A stretch of 64,000 nucleotides of DNA from Hyphococcus sp. (GTDB lineage Bacteria > Pseudomonadota > Alphaproteobacteria > Caulobacterales > Parvularculaceae), in contig JANQJK010000006.1 of assembly GCA_028281665.1 (NCBI GenBank), positions 62,001 through 126,000 of the forward strand, given 5' to 3'. The position numbers and the translations under genes are program-made. The notes under the pieces were generated by a model. It ran no database searches, was not told the DNA's origin, and saw nothing but the letters and a program-made list of their open reading frames with translations. Shown here piece by piece: positions 17,442 through 26,161 of the stretch. How positions within the stretch are numbered: position 1 is the stretch's first letter; the number at the start of each line of letters is the position of its first letter.

Positions 17442-18386
17442 ATGGAAGGCAATCTCGACCCGTCGATAGATTTGCCTGAGCGGCGCAGCGACCGACCGGT
17501 GACGATTGGACACCGCGTCGAGTACCTGTTCGTTGCGGGGATGATGGCTTTTTTTCGCCTCTTCCCCGTAGACACGGCGTCGGGTTTTGCAGGTCGCGCA
17601 CTGCGCAATATCGGCCCGTTGCTGCGACCGATTTCCAGGCGCGGCGAAGACAATCTCCGGCTCATCTTTCCCGATTGGCCGGAAAACAAAGTCCGGGAAA
17701 CCATCGCTGACGTCTGGGAAAATATCGGCCGGACCGCGGCGGAATACGCCCATCTCGACAAATTCTCCGTAGACGGACCGAATGCGAGGATAACGGCGTC
17801 CGGCGTCGACGACATTCTGCATGTATTTGAAAATCCGGGACGGGCTGTCTTCGTCAGCGGACATTTCGCAAACTGGGAAATCTCCGGCATCACGGCCAAT
17901 CAAATGGGCATGAAGTTTGGCGTCATCTACCGCGCCCTCAACAATCCGCTGGTCGATGAACTCATCATCGCCAAGCGCGCCGCCGTTACGACGCGCCGGC
18001 AGATACCGAAAGGCGCAGCAGGCGCGCGGCCGCTCGTTGACCTGTTAAAGGACGACTGCTGTATCGCCTTTCTCGCCGATCAGAAACTCAACACCGGCGG
18101 CATCAGGATTCCTTTCATGGGGCACATGGCCATGACGGCGCCGGCGGCGGCGCGCATCGCCGTGCGATTCAAGCTGCCCGTCATTCCCATATCTACCGAA
18201 CGCTTGAACGGCGCCCGCTTTCGCGTGACGACGCATCCGCCGATTGAGTTTCAGCCCGGCGGCGATCTCGTCGCCGATGTCGAAGCGCTCACCATCAAGA
18301 TCAACGAGGCGCTGGAGCGCGACATTCGCGCGCGACCGGGACAATGGCTGTGGCTGCACCGGCGCTGGCCGAGGCAGCCGCGATAA
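17442..18386 (+). CDS. LpxL/HtrB-like Kdo-lipid A acyltransferase
   Basis: 314 residues. The acyltransferase HX4E motif is H141-E146 in SGHFANWE, followed by GVIYRALNNPLVDEL, LLKDDCCIAFLADQKLNTGGIRIPFMG and PGQWLWLHRRWP, the C-terminal signature of late lipid A acyltransferases. A hydrophobic segment at 27-42 serves as anchor. It transfers a secondary acyl chain from acyl-ACP to lipid A. It closes the lpx operon. Confidence 0.88.
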   Translation: MEGNLDPSIDLPERRSDRPVTIGHRVEYLFVAGMMAFFRLFPVDTASGFAGRALRNIGPLLRPISRRGEDNLRLIFPDWPENKVRETIADVWENIGRTAAEYAHLDKFSVDGPNARITASGVDDILHVFENPGRAVFVSGHFANWEISGITANQMGMKFGVIYRALNNPLVDELIIAKRAAVTTRRQIPKGAAGARPLVDLLKDDCCIAFLADQKLNTGGIRIPFMGHMAMTAPAAARIAVRFKLPVIPISTERLNGARFRVTTHPPIEFQPGGDLVADVEALTIKINEALERDIRARPGQWLWLHRRWPRQPR

Positions 18387-18408
18387 TTACTCCGTAGCGG
18401 CGAAAAGC

Positions 18409-18888
18409 CTAGCCATCGCCTTCTTTCATCTGCGATTGCATGTACCGCTCTTCTCCGATTTTCTCGATCAGGCCGAGCTGTGTTTCCAGATAGTCGATAT
18501 GTTCTTCTTCGGATTCCAGAATGCGCTCAAAAATCTCGCGGCTCACATAATCCTTGACGGATTCGCAGTACTCAATGCCTTCCTTGTAAACAGGATGCGC
18601 GCGCACCTCCGCCTTCAGATCGGCTTCAAGACATTCCTTGACCGTTTCGCCGATGAACAGCTTGTCGAGGTCCTGGAGGTTCGGCAGCCCTTCGAGAAAA
18701 AGAATGCGCTCGATCAGCTCGTCCGCATGCTTCATTTCATCGATCGACTCTTCATACTCGGTTTTCGCGAGGCGTTTGAAACCCCAGTCCTTGAACATGC
18801 GCGCGTGCAGAAAATACTGATTGACTGTCGTCAGCTCCAGCTTCAACGCCTTGTTAAGATAATCGATGACTTTTTGGTCGCCTTTCAC
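18409..18888 (-). CDS. bfr: Bacterioferritin
   Basis: 159 residues, a standard length. All ferroxidase-centre residues are in place (E18, E51, H54, E94, E127, H130), and the heme-ligand methionine M52 is present in IDEMKHAD. It forms a 24-subunit cage that oxidises and stores iron. The bacterioferritin-associated ferredoxin gene lies 137 bases upstream on the same strand, so release of iron is encoded next door. It is convergent with the lpx operon. Confidence 0.97.
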   Translation of the reverse strand: MKGDQKVIDYLNKALKLELTTVNQYFLHARMFKDWGFKRLAKTEYEESIDEMKHADELIERILFLEGLPNLQDLDKLFIGETVKECLEADLKAEVRAHPVYKEGIEYCESVKDYVSREIFERILESEEEHIDYLETQLGLIEKIGEERYMQSQMKEGDG

Positions 18889-19025
18889 CGCGAGGATCTC
18901 CTTTTCGAATCAATGGCGCAAAAGATAGCGGGGCCGATACCTTGCACAAGGACTATCGTTGCAACCGCGTCGCAGTTGCGCACAAATTTTTGCAAACGAA
19001 AATCAACCGCGAAAAAAGCCGGGTC

Positions 19026-19220
19026 TTATTCAGCGGCAACTTTCTGCACGCCGGAATTGAGAGATCGGGACTGCTCAATGATCTGCGCAACGTCGGTGAG
19101 GCATTTCCCGCATTGAGGCCGCCTGCCGCAACGGCGGAACACGTCGGCGACGGATCGCGCGTCGCCGCTGGCGGCCGCCAGATCCCTGTCGCGCAGTGCG
19201 TTGCAGATGCAGATGTACAT
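19026..19220 (-). CDS. bfd: Bacterioferritin-associated ferredoxin, BFD-like [2Fe-2S] protein
   Basis: 64 residues. Four cysteines in the Bfd pattern: CIC near the N-terminus (C4, C6) and CGRRPQCGKC around residue 31-40. MYICICNALRDRDL is the classic start. Bfd binds bacterioferritin and passes electrons to its heme to mobilise stored iron. It is followed by bfr. A Fur-like sequence lies about 65-80 bases upstream. Confidence 0.93.
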   Translation of the reverse strand: MYICICNALRDRDLAAASGDARSVADVFRRCGRRPQCGKCLTDVAQIIEQSRSLNSGVQKVAAE

Positions 19221-19284
19221 TTTTTGCCAGCAATCCCGATAGGCGGCGAAGCGCCGCCGCTCAACGGAATAAACATGGGCCAGT

Positions 19285-19299
19285 TAAGAATGATTGTCA
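19285..19299 (-). promoter_or_regulatory. Fur-like box upstream of bfd
   Basis: On the minus strand TGACAATCATTCTTA agrees with a Fur-type inverted repeat (TGATAATCATTATCA) at 12 of 15 positions. It overlaps a TTGACA -35-like hexamer between the M23 gene and bfd. The regulator could be Fur/Mur or another iron sensor. Confidence 0.4.
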
Positions 19300-19311
19300 A
19301 TAGCAGGGCGC

Positions 19312-20349
19312 TTACCCGCCCTCGTCCCCGCCGGCGCCGGGCATTTCACCAAGGGTGAGCCGCGGGTCGACCAGTCGGCCGCGCCATTTGAGGGACCAGT
19401 GAAGATGCGGGCCCGTGGCGCGCCCTGTCGCCCCCACCGCGCCAATCACATCGCCTTTTTCCACCCGGGTCCCGGGCTCAACATCGAGGCGCGACAGATG
19501 CAGGAATGCGCTTTCCAGCCAGTGGCCGTGATCCAGCAGCACCAGGCCGCCCTCGAAATACATCCCCTCCTCTGCAAGGGTAATGACGCCGGGCGCCGGG
19601 GCCCGGATGGGCGTTCCCTGCGGCGCGGCGATATCGAGACCGGAATGGGGACGCTTTGGCTCGCCATTGAGGATACGCTGGGAGCCGAAGACGCCGCTGA
19701 TCCGGCCCGTCACCGGCCAATCGAACCCTTCGGCCCAATCCGCCGCCGTTTGCGACGTTTCGCGCGCCGCATCTTTCTTCACGCGATCGGCGGCGATTTT
19801 TTCCAGCTGCGCCGGGGTGAAACCCGACACCTTCGACTGGTCGAGACCGTCAATGCGCTGGACGGGAAACTCCCGATCTTCAAGTTCGATCGCGCGACGT
19901 TCGACGGCGCCATCGGACAAGGTCACGACCAGCAGCGCCGTCAAAGCGCTGTCGCGCCCGAAACCGACAACGAAACGACCGTCGTCTCCGACCATAACCG
20001 TATCACCGTCAAGGCGGACTTCGGCGCCCGGTTCGGTTTCCCCGAACAGCAACCCACCCTGGGCAAACGAGCCTTCAAGCGAAACCCGCTCAAGACTGTC
20101 GCCAAAGACTTTCTGGCGTTCTTCAACATCGCGCATAGCCTCGCTGAATTCCGCCCGACGCGCGATGGCGTCATCGCTCACGAATTCCATTGCGGCGTCA
20201 GATGCGGCGTCGGGGGCGGCGGCGGGCGCCGTCGTTTCCGGCGCAGGCTCGCTCGCCGCAGCAGCGGCGGCCGGTTTGTCAGCGGCGCAGGCGCTGACGG
20301 TCAAGGACGACAGGGCCAACATCATCGCCGGCAGCGACGGTCTCATCAT
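19312..20349 (-). CDS. M23 metallopeptidase lipoprotein
   Basis: 345 residues. A lipoprotein signal ends in TVSAC (lipid-modified C21), followed by an alanine/proline-rich linker (about 22-50). The C-terminal peptidase domain has HSGLDIAAPQGTPIRAPAPG with the metal ligands H and D, and GPHLHW with the HxH pair. M23 enzymes cut peptidoglycan cross-bridges; the family includes activators of cell separation. It would be anchored to the inner or outer membrane facing the periplasm. Its start overlaps the DUF2093 stop by four bases. Confidence 0.9.
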   Translation of the reverse strand: MMRPSLPAMMLALSSLTVSACAADKPAAAAAASEPAPETTAPAAAPDAASDAAMEFVSDDAIARRAEFSEAMRDVEERQKVFGDSLERVSLEGSFAQGGLLFGETEPGAEVRLDGDTVMVGDDGRFVVGFGRDSALTALLVVTLSDGAVERRAIELEDREFPVQRIDGLDQSKVSGFTPAQLEKIAADRVKKDAARETSQTAADWAEGFDWPVTGRISGVFGSQRILNGEPKRPHSGLDIAAPQGTPIRAPAPGVITLAEEGMYFEGGLVLLDHGHWLESAFLHLSRLDVEPGTRVEKGDVIGAVGATGRATGPHLHWSLKWRGRLVDPRLTLGEMPGAGGDEGG

Positions 20350-20558
20350 TTCCGCTCTCCATAACCGAAGCCGGTCATGGCCGCAGCCGCGTCCGCATAG
20401 GCTTCCTGTTTGTCCACATTCCAGTACCGCAGCGATTTGACCGGAATGCGCGCTCCAGTGACGGCGCAGATCACATACGCGCCCGGTTTGACGATGTGGA
20501 ATTCCGCATCGTCATAGTCGAGAACGGCCTCGCCGCCGGCTGAGTCGAAGGGGTTCAT
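20346..20558 (-). CDS. DUF2093 protein
   Basis: 70 residues, soluble. EAVLDYDDAEFHIVKPGAYVICAVTG and IPVKSLRYWNVDKQEAYADAAAA match the alphaproteobacterial DUF2093 family, which lacks a known function. It overlaps the M23 peptidase gene downstream by four bases, so the two are translated together. Confidence 0.88.
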   Translation of the reverse strand: MNPFDSAGGEAVLDYDDAEFHIVKPGAYVICAVTGARIPVKSLRYWNVDKQEAYADAAAAMTGFGYGERK

Positions 20559-20861
20559 GGCGCGTATTCCTGACTGTTCCGGCCGATGTTTTCAAGCACA
20601 TATGGGCCCGCAAACCGGCATTTCAGCGCAGAGCCCGCTCCCGCGCCGCGATGCGCTCGGCGGGCTGGCGAGCAAGACGGGTCCGCCGAAAAATGGCATC
20701 GTACATTCACGCCGGAAGCATACAGCCATCCGCAGAGACGTTGATACGTATCGACCAAATGCGGGATTCATTGAAGAATTTACGGTTATTGGGGTAAGCG
20801 CCAATCCGGTTCGCGCTATTGGGGCGGATGTTTTCCGGCCTTCTCGCCACGTGGCGGAGAT
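20559..20861. other. Intergenic region upstream of DUF2093
   Basis: Contains the second copy of the duplicated element (20739-20771) but no frame with convincing coding character. The 70-aa and 67-aa minus-strand track ORFs are dominated by proline, serine, arginine and cysteine and look like chance frames. Confidence 0.4.
20739..20771 (-). repeat. Duplicated 33-base element, copy B
   Basis: Same as copy A (11594-11626) with one mismatch, on the opposite strand. It includes GATACGTATC and the start of a frame reading MNPAFGRYVSTSLRMAV. It lies about 180 bases upstream of DUF2093 and about 90 bases downstream of the tRNA-like sequence on the same strand. Confidence 0.75.
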
Positions 20862-20936
20862 TGTTCCGGGCGGGGAATCGAACCCCGCAAAATCCGGTTC
20901 GAAAACCGAAAGGTCTTGCCATTAAACGACCGGAAC
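20862..20936 (-). tRNA. tRNA-like sequence with irregular anticodon and T arms
   Basis: A 7-bp acceptor (GTTCCGG/CCGGAAC), a D arm with GTTTAATGGCAAGAC, an anticodon arm and a T arm GCGGGGTTCGATTCCCCGC are all visible, but three places deviate. The best anticodon stem TTCGG/CCGGA leaves an 8-base loop (TTTTCGAA), two bases instead of one sit before that stem, and the T stem is 6 bp or carries a bulged C. No CCA is encoded. The isotype is therefore not clear (TTC, Glu, or TCG, Arg, by eye). It may be a degenerate tRNA or a real variant. Confidence 0.55.
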
Positions 20937-20961
20937 GCTGCAAATACTAACGACGCCTGCG

Positions 20962-21165
20962 CTACCCCTTTTTCGCCTCGCGCAGCACCTGTTTGACATA
21001 GGCGTCTACGTCCAGGTCGCCGGTTGCCCGGCCTTTGATCCGCTCACGGATTTTTGACGGAAGCTCGGACGGATCGATCGGGCCGGCGCTCGCAATGGTC
21101 GCGCGGATCAGTTCCTTCAGCGCATCCTCATCAAGCTCCGGCTCCCATTTTCTCTTGTCGCTCAC
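20962..21165 (-). CDS. Small conserved-looking soluble protein after clpB
   Basis: 67 residues from a GTG with AGGAAGG upstream, starting 10 bases after the clpB stop, so probably in the same transcript. Charged and helical throughout (WEPELDEDALKELIRATIASAG, then LPSKIRERIKGRATGDLDVDAYVKQVLREAKKG). I do not recognise a family. Codon usage looks coding. Position suggests a stress-expressed accessory, by inference only. Confidence 0.65.
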   Translation of the reverse strand: MSDKRKWEPELDEDALKELIRATIASAGPIDPSELPSKIRERIKGRATGDLDVDAYVKQVLREAKKG

Positions 21166-21175
21166 GGGCGCCTTC

Positions 21176-23839
21176 CTAGTTCAGCAGCGCGCCCGGCGGC
21201 GGGGCGGCGTCGCCCGCGCCCGAGAACGCGAAATAATCGCGCCCTTCCACCGTTTCGCCGTTAATGGTCAACGCATCATTGTCCGCCGAGACATGAAGCG
21301 TCTCCCCGTCCGCGACCTTGCCCGCAAGCAGAAGCTCTGCGAGGGGATCCTGCAGGGACTTCTGGATGACCCGTTTCAGCGGCCGGGCGCCGTAAACGGG
21401 ATCATATCCCTTGTCGCCGAGCCAGGTTCGCGCTTTTTCGTCAAGTTCAAGCACGATCTTGCGATCCGCAAGCAGGCCGCCGAGGCGGGCGATCTGGATA
21501 TCGACAATCGCATCCATATGCGGACGCGCCAGGCGGTGGAACAGGATGATTTCGTCAAGCCGGTTGAGGAATTCCGGGCGGAACTTCGCGCGCACGGCTT
21601 CCATGACCGGACCACGAACAGCGGAGGACTCCTCGCCCTCCTTCTGGGCTGCGAGAAACTCAGCGCCGAGATTCGACGTCATGATGATCAGCGTGTTTTT
21701 GAAATCGACCGTATGCCCCTGCCCGTCCGTCAGGCGGCCGTCATCAAGCACCTGTAAGAGCACGTTAAAGACATCCGGGTGCGCCTTTTCGACTTCATCG
21801 AAGAGGACGACCTGATACGGCCGGCGACGCACGCGCTCGGTAAGGACGCCGCCTTCTTCGTAGCCGACATAGCCCGGCGGCGCGCCGATCAGTCTCGCTA
21901 CGGAATGTTTTTCCATGAACTCCGACATGTCGATGCGCGCAATGGCAGTCTCATCGTCGAAAAGAAACTCGGCGAGCGCTTTGGTCAACTCGGTCTTGCC
22001 GACGCCGGTGGGTCCGAGGAACAGGAACGAACCCATGGGTCGGTTCGGGTCTTTCAGCCCCGCCCGCGCGCGGCGTACGGCGGCGGATACGGCGCCGACG
22101 GCTTCGGCCTGACCGACCACACGACCGCCCAGCGCCTCTTCCATCTTCAGAAGTTTTTCCCGCTCGCCTTCCAGCATCTTGTTGACAGGGACGCCCGTCC
22201 ACCGGGAAACGACGCTGGCGATGTTCTCATCATCGACGACTTCCTTGACGAGCGCGCGCGCTTTTCCGTTGGCGTCTGCATCGTCCTCAGCTTTCGCAAG
22301 CTGCTTTTCAAGCGCCGGTATCTGTCCGTATTTCAGCTCCGAGGCTTTGCCGAGGTCGCCGCGACGTTCGGCATCGGCCAGTTGCTGACGCAACTGGTCC
22401 AGCTGTTCTTTCACCTTGGTCGACGAGGCAAGGCTGTCTTTCTCGGCCCGCCAGCGCGCCGTCAGTTCCGCGGAACGTTGCTCCAGCTGAGACAGTTCGC
22501 TGTCGAGATTTTCGAGGCGGTCTTTTGACGCCTGATCGTCTTCTTTCTTCAACGCCTCGCGTTCGATCTTCATCTGGATGATGCGGCGATCAAGCTCGTC
22601 GAGTTCTTCGGGCTTGGAATCCACTTCCATTTTCAGGCGCGAGGCCGCCTCGTCCACGAGATCGATCGCCTTGTCGGGGAGGAACCGGTCGGTGATGTAA
22701 CGATGAGACAGGGTCGCGGCGGCGACAATCGCGGAATCCGATATGCGCACGCCGTGATGAAGCTCATACTTCTCCTTCAGCCCGCGCAGGATAGAGATCG
22801 TGTCTTCGACTGACGGCTCGTCGATAAAGACCGCCTGAAACCGCCGCGCGAGCGCCGCGTCTTTCTCGACATACTTCTTGTACTCGTCGAGGGTCGTCGC
22901 GCCGACACAATGGAGTTCGCCGCGGGCAAGGGCAGGCTTCAGCAAGTTCGACGCGTCCATGGCGCCGTCGGTTTTGCCGGCGCCCACAAGCGTGTGCATT
23001 TCGTCGATAAAGAGGACGATCTGCCCGTCTGCGTCGGTCACTTCCTGAAGGACGGCCTTTAGGCGCTCCTCGAACTCGCCGCGATACTTCGCGCCGGCGA
23101 TCAAGGCGCCCATATCGAGCGCCAGAAGCGATTTTTCTTTCAGGCTTTCCGGCACGTCGCCATTAATAATGCGCTGCGCAAGGCCCTCAGCGATGGCGGT
23201 CTTGCCGACGCCGGGCTCGCCAATAAGCACCGGGTTGTTTTTCGTGCGGCGGGACAGCACCTGCATCGTCCGTCGAATTTCTTCATCGCGCCCGATGACC
23301 GGATCGAGCTTGCCGTCGCGGGCCGCCTCCGTGAGATCGCGGGCGTAGCGCTTCAGCGCATCATAGGCTTGCTCGGCCGACGCGGTGTCGGCCGTGCGCC
23401 CTTTCCGGATGTCGTTGATCGCTTCGTTGAGCTTTACCGCCGTAACGCCGGCTTTCTTGAAGATGTCGGCGGTCCCGGCCTGAGCCTCCACCGCAAGAGC
23501 CGTCAGGAGGCGCTCGGCGGTGACGAATTTGTCGCCGGCCTTTTTGCCGATTTCCTCCGCCGCGCCGAACACCTTGGCGGTGGGCGCCGCCATATAGATC
23601 TGGCCCGAGCCGCCTTCGACCTGCGGCAGCTTGCCGAGCGCTTCGTCTGTCAGTTGCAATGCAACTTCAGGCTTGCCGCCGGCGGCGCGAATAAGGTTCG
23701 CGGCGAGCCCTTCCTGATCGTCAAGGAGCGCTTTCAGGACATGTTCGGGCGTGAATTGCTGGTGGTTTTCGCGCAGCGCAATGGTTTGCGCGGCCTGAAT
23801 GAGACCGCGGGCGCGGTCGGTATAATTCTCAAATTGCAT
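21176..23839 (-). CDS. clpB: ATP-dependent disaggregase ClpB
   Basis: 887 residues. An N-terminal repeat domain (1-150), first AAA+ module with Walker [14 protein letters not shown] near residue 205, the long coiled-coil middle domain (about 405-530), and the second AAA+ module with [14 protein letters not shown] near 607. The C-terminus has the usual [11 protein letters not shown] stretch. ClpB extracts polypeptides from aggregates together with DnaK in the cytosol. A match to an RpoH heat-shock promoter sits about 65 bases upstream. The small 67-residue gene follows. Confidence 0.97.
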   Translation of the reverse strand: MQFENYTDRARGLIQAAQTIALRENHQQFTPEHVLKALLDDQEGLAANLIRAAGGKPEVALQLTDEALGKLPQVEGGSGQIYMAAPTAKVFGAAEEIGKKAGDKFVTAERLLTALAVEAQAGTADIFKKAGVTAVKLNEAINDIRKGRTADTASAEQAYDALKRYARDLTEAARDGKLDPVIGRDEEIRRTMQVLSRRTKNNPVLIGEPGVGKTAIAEGLAQRIINGDVPESLKEKSLLALDMGALIAGAKYRGEFEERLKAVLQEVTDADGQIVLFIDEMHTLVGAGKTDGAMDASNLLKPALARGELHCVGATTLDEYKKYVEKDAALARRFQAVFIDEPSVEDTISILRGLKEKYELHHGVRISDSAIVAAATLSHRYITDRFLPDKAIDLVDEAASRLKMEVDSKPEELDELDRRIIQMKIEREALKKEDDQASKDRLENLDSELSQLEQRSAELTARWRAEKDSLASSTKVKEQLDQLRQQLADAERRGDLGKASELKYGQIPALEKQLAKAEDDADANGKARALVKEVVDDENIASVVSRWTGVPVNKMLEGEREKLLKMEEALGGRVVGQAEAVGAVSAAVRRARAGLKDPNRPMGSFLFLGPTGVGKTELTKALAEFLFDDETAIARIDMSEFMEKHSVARLIGAPPGYVGYEEGGVLTERVRRRPYQVVLFDEVEKAHPDVFNVLLQVLDDGRLTDGQGHTVDFKNTLIIMTSNLGAEFLAAQKEGEESSAVRGPVMEAVRAKFRPEFLNRLDEIILFHRLARPHMDAIVDIQIARLGGLLADRKIVLELDEKARTWLGDKGYDPVYGARPLKRVIQKSLQDPLAELLLAGKVADGETLHVSADNDALTINGETVEGRDYFAFSGAGDAAPPPGALLN

Positions 23840-23903
23840 GTCGACCTCAAATGAGCGTCAGAATTCAAAAGCGCCCCCGGAGGCGGCGCCGGTCCTTAAA
23901 GGT

Positions 23904-23931
23904 AGATGGGGGCGCGCACCCGTTTCACAAG
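23904..23931 (-). promoter_or_regulatory. RpoH (sigma-32) type promoter of clpB
   Basis: The minus strand reads CTTGTG, 14 bases, CCCCATCT, close to the heat-shock consensus CTTGAA-N13-15-CCCCATNT, about 65 bases before the clpB start. Confidence 0.65.
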
Positions 23932-23953
23932 GCCCCGCGCGCCTGGCGAATAC

Positions 23954-23986
23954 AAAAAAACCGGCGCAGATTGTCGCCTGCGCCGG
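23954..23986 (-). terminator. Intrinsic terminator after the EF-hand gene
   Basis: The minus strand has CCGGCGCAG and its complement CTGCGCCGG around an 8-base loop, followed by seven T. It lies 30 bases after the EF-hand stop and just upstream of the clpB promoter. Confidence 0.85.
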
Positions 23987-24015
23987 CTTCGTAATCGTTA
24001 ACCGAGTGTGGGCGT

Positions 24016-24366
24016 CTACCCGTCTTTCCTGCCTTCCTTCTTGGCTTTGTATTTCGCCTTCTTCTCAGCCATCTTGGCCGCCTGTTTGGCCTTGGCTTCG
24101 TCCAGGGTAATCGCGCCGTCCGCGTCGCCTTCGACCCATTTCGCCCAGTCTTTTTCCGCTTCGGCAGTCTTATAGGCCATGTACTCCGCGCTCGTCACCG
24201 AGCCGTCGCCATTGGCGTCGACTTTCGCGAATTTTTCTTCGAGCTTGGCTTCCATTTTGGCTTTCTTTTCGTCCCACGACATTTTCTTCTTTTCGTCGCC
24301 GGCAATTGCAGCCCCCGCAGCCAACGCAACCGCGCCAGCCGTCAGTGTAAAGATGGTTCTTTTCAT
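24016..24366 (-). CDS. Secreted EF-hand protein
   Basis: 116 residues. A signal peptide (MKRTIFTLTAGAVALAAGAAIAG) is followed by a lysine-rich helix, a canonical calcium loop DANGDGSVTSAEY, a second, shorter loop EGDADGAITLDEA, and a very basic C-terminal tail (AKQAAKMAEKKAKYKAKKEGRKDG). Probably a periplasmic calcium-binding protein; the basic tail might contact acidic polymers or membrane. It has its own terminator and stands between clpB and thiG. Confidence 0.82.
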   Translation of the reverse strand: MKRTIFTLTAGAVALAAGAAIAGDEKKKMSWDEKKAKMEAKLEEKFAKVDANGDGSVTSAEYMAYKTAEAEKDWAKWVEGDADGAITLDEAKAKQAAKMAEKKAKYKAKKEGRKDG

Positions 24367-24551
24367 TGGACGTCCTTTCCCTCAAGAGTATGCGCGCACG
24401 CAACGCGCAGATTGGATATGCCTTCGCAATCGCGACTGCATTGGAAATGCTCTAGCATGACGACATGCAATGCGACCCGCGTCGCAGGGGCAAATCGACG
24501 CCTTACGTTTTCGTAAGCCGATGAAGCGTTCTTCCCGCGCGACGAATGGAG

Positions 24552-25322
24552 TTAAATCAGCCCCGCCAAGGGCGAAGACGGATCGGCGTACCGTTTTTTT
24601 GGCATGCGCCCCGCGTGATAGGCTTCGCGTCCCGCGATCACCGCATGCTTCATGGCGCTTGCCATCAGGATCGGATCCTTCGCTTCGGCGATTGCCGTAT
24701 TCATCAAAACGCCGTCGCAGCCGAGCTCCATTGCAACCGCCGCGTCCGACGCTGTGCCGACGCCGGCGTCAACAATAACGGGTACGGACGACTGCTCGAT
24801 GATGAGGCGGATATTGACCGGATTGATGATGCCGAGCCCCGAACCGATGAGGCTTCCGAGCGGCATGATGGCGCAGCAGCCCGCATCTTCCAGCTTGCGC
24901 GCATAAACCGGGTCGTCCGAACAATAGACCATGACCTCGAAGCCGTCCTTAATCAGGAGCTTCGCCGCGGCGAGCGTTTCCTCCATATCCGGGTAGAGCG
25001 TTTTCTTGTCCGAGAGAACTTCGAGCTTGACGAGATTCCAGCCGCCCGCTTCGCGCGCCAGCCTTAACGTCCGGATGGCGTCGTCGGCGGTGAAGCAGCC
25101 GGCGGTGTTCGGCAGGTAGACGTATTTTTTGGGGTCGAGAAAATCGACCAGCATCGGCTTGTCTTTATCGGTGAGGTTCACCCGCCGGACGGCGACGGTC
25201 ACCATTTCCGCGCCGGCCGCCTCCGCCGCTTCCGCATTCTGGGCGTAGGTTTCGTACTTGCCCGTGCCGATGATCAGGCGCGATGAGAATTCGCGGCCCG
25301 CAATCGTTAAAACGTCGCTCAA
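24552..25322 (-). CDS. thiG: Thiazole synthase ThiG
   Basis: 256 residues from a TTG at 25322, four bases after the thiS stop, with GGAGG (inside the last thiS codons) eight bases before it. The longer track start would overlap thiS by 65 bases. The TIM-barrel family marks are [33 protein letters not shown], the Schiff-base lysine K99 in NLVKLEV, and [21 protein letters not shown]. It builds the thiazole phosphate of thiamine from DXP, dehydroglycine and ThiS-thiocarboxylate. The glycine oxidase that can supply the imine (thiO) is at 37-38 kb. Confidence 0.95.
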   Translation of the reverse strand: MSDVLTIAGREFSSRLIIGTGKYETYAQNAEAAEAAGAEMVTVAVRRVNLTDKDKPMLVDFLDPKKYVYLPNTAGCFTADDAIRTLRLAREAGGWNLVKLEVLSDKKTLYPDMEETLAAAKLLIKDGFEVMVYCSDDPVYARKLEDAGCCAIMPLGSLIGSGLGIINPVNIRLIIEQSSVPVIVDAGVGTASDAAVAMELGCDGVLMNTAIAEAKDPILMASAMKHAVIAGREAYHAGRMPKKRYADPSSPLAGLI

Positions 25323-25326
25323 TGGT

Positions 25327-25527
25327 TCAGCCTCCGCCGACAAACTGTACGATCTCAATGCGATCGCCTTCGGCGACCGGCGTATCGTCATATAGGGACC
25401 GCGGAATGATTTCGCGATTGCGTTCGACTGCTATTTTCCGCGCTTCCAGCTCAAGCGCGGCGAGGAGACCGGCGACAGTCGGCTCGCCCGCATGCTCGTA
25501 TTCTTCGCCGTTCAGAGTAATATCCAT
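25327..25527 (-). CDS. thiS: Sulfur carrier protein ThiS
   Basis: 66 residues with the ubiquitin-like ThiS pattern: ITLNGEEYE start, [15 protein letters not shown]-like middle (here [17 protein letters not shown]), and the C-terminal VQFVGGG whose terminal glycine is adenylated and thiocarboxylated. It donates sulfur to ThiG. The gene precedes thiG directly; its last codons also provide the ribosome site for thiG. Confidence 0.95.
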   Translation of the reverse strand: MDITLNGEEYEHAGEPTVAGLLAALELEARKIAVERNREIIPRSLYDDTPVAEGDRIEIVQFVGGG

Positions 25528-25636
25528 GGATTTTCAAGCGGTTCTCTTATTGCAGCGCGCTGCGGCGCACGGCTATATGTAGACCCTTCATAATCGGCGG
25601 TGAAGGCGGCGGCGACAAGTTTATGGCGAAGTCTGT

Positions 25637-26083
25637 ATGACCAAGAGGGCGGCATATGTCCTGAACGGGCCGAACCTGAACCTGCTCGGAACCCGTGAGC
25701 CGGAGATTTACGGCAGCGACAGCCTCGCCGATATCGAAAAGGACTGCCGGAAAAAGGCGGCAACACTGGGCCTGTCGGTGGATTTTCGCCAGTCGAACAC
25801 CGAGGGGACCCTTGTCGACTGGGTTCAGGAAGCGGGCTCGAAGGGCGCAGGGCTGATCATCAATCCGGGCGGCTACACGCATACGTCCGTCGCACTGCTC
25901 GACGCATTATCGGCGATCGGGATACCGAAAATTGAACTTCACCTGTCAAACATACACGCCCGGGAAGAATTCCGCCGCCGTTCGGTGACCGCGTCGGCGG
26001 CGGATGGATTAATTATGGGTTTAGGCGCGGCGGGGTATGGGCTTGCGCTGGAAGCGCTCGCGGGCCTCATTGGCCGGGCCTGA
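25637..26083 (+). CDS. aroQ: Type II 3-dehydroquinate dehydratase
   Basis: 148 residues. [19 protein letters not shown] holds the catalytic tyrosine, and [18 protein letters not shown] and [20 protein letters not shown] hold the histidine and arginine of the type II enzyme. It converts 3-dehydroquinate to 3-dehydroshikimate in aromatic amino acid synthesis. It leads the aroQ-accB-accC-aat gene order common in alphaproteobacteria and is divergent from thiS. Confidence 0.96.
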   Translation: MTKRAAYVLNGPNLNLLGTREPEIYGSDSLADIEKDCRKKAATLGLSVDFRQSNTEGTLVDWVQEAGSKGAGLIINPGGYTHTSVALLDALSAIGIPKIELHLSNIHAREEFRRRSVTASAADGLIMGLGAAGYGLALEALAGLIGRA

Positions 26084-26161
26084 CGGGGGCCGGGCCTGAC
26101 GGGGAAGGTTTTGTTCGCCGGCGGAACTTGGTAAGGCCGGTGAGTTTATAGCGGAAAGCAT

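Noticed and set aside
16249-17601. 450-aa minus-strand ORF over lpxK
   Set aside because: Antisense to waaA, lpxK and the acyltransferase gene, whose frames are unmistakable.
18244-19116. 290-aa plus-strand ORF over bfr
   Set aside because: Antisense to bfr, which has all ferroxidase residues.
20862-20936. Permuted tmRNA piece
   Set aside because: Both halves of the acceptor stem and the D and T arms are present in normal order, unlike two-piece tmRNA.
25528-25636. TPP riboswitch upstream of thiS
   Set aside because: The short divergent region with aroQ lacks the CTGAGA-type thi-box core.
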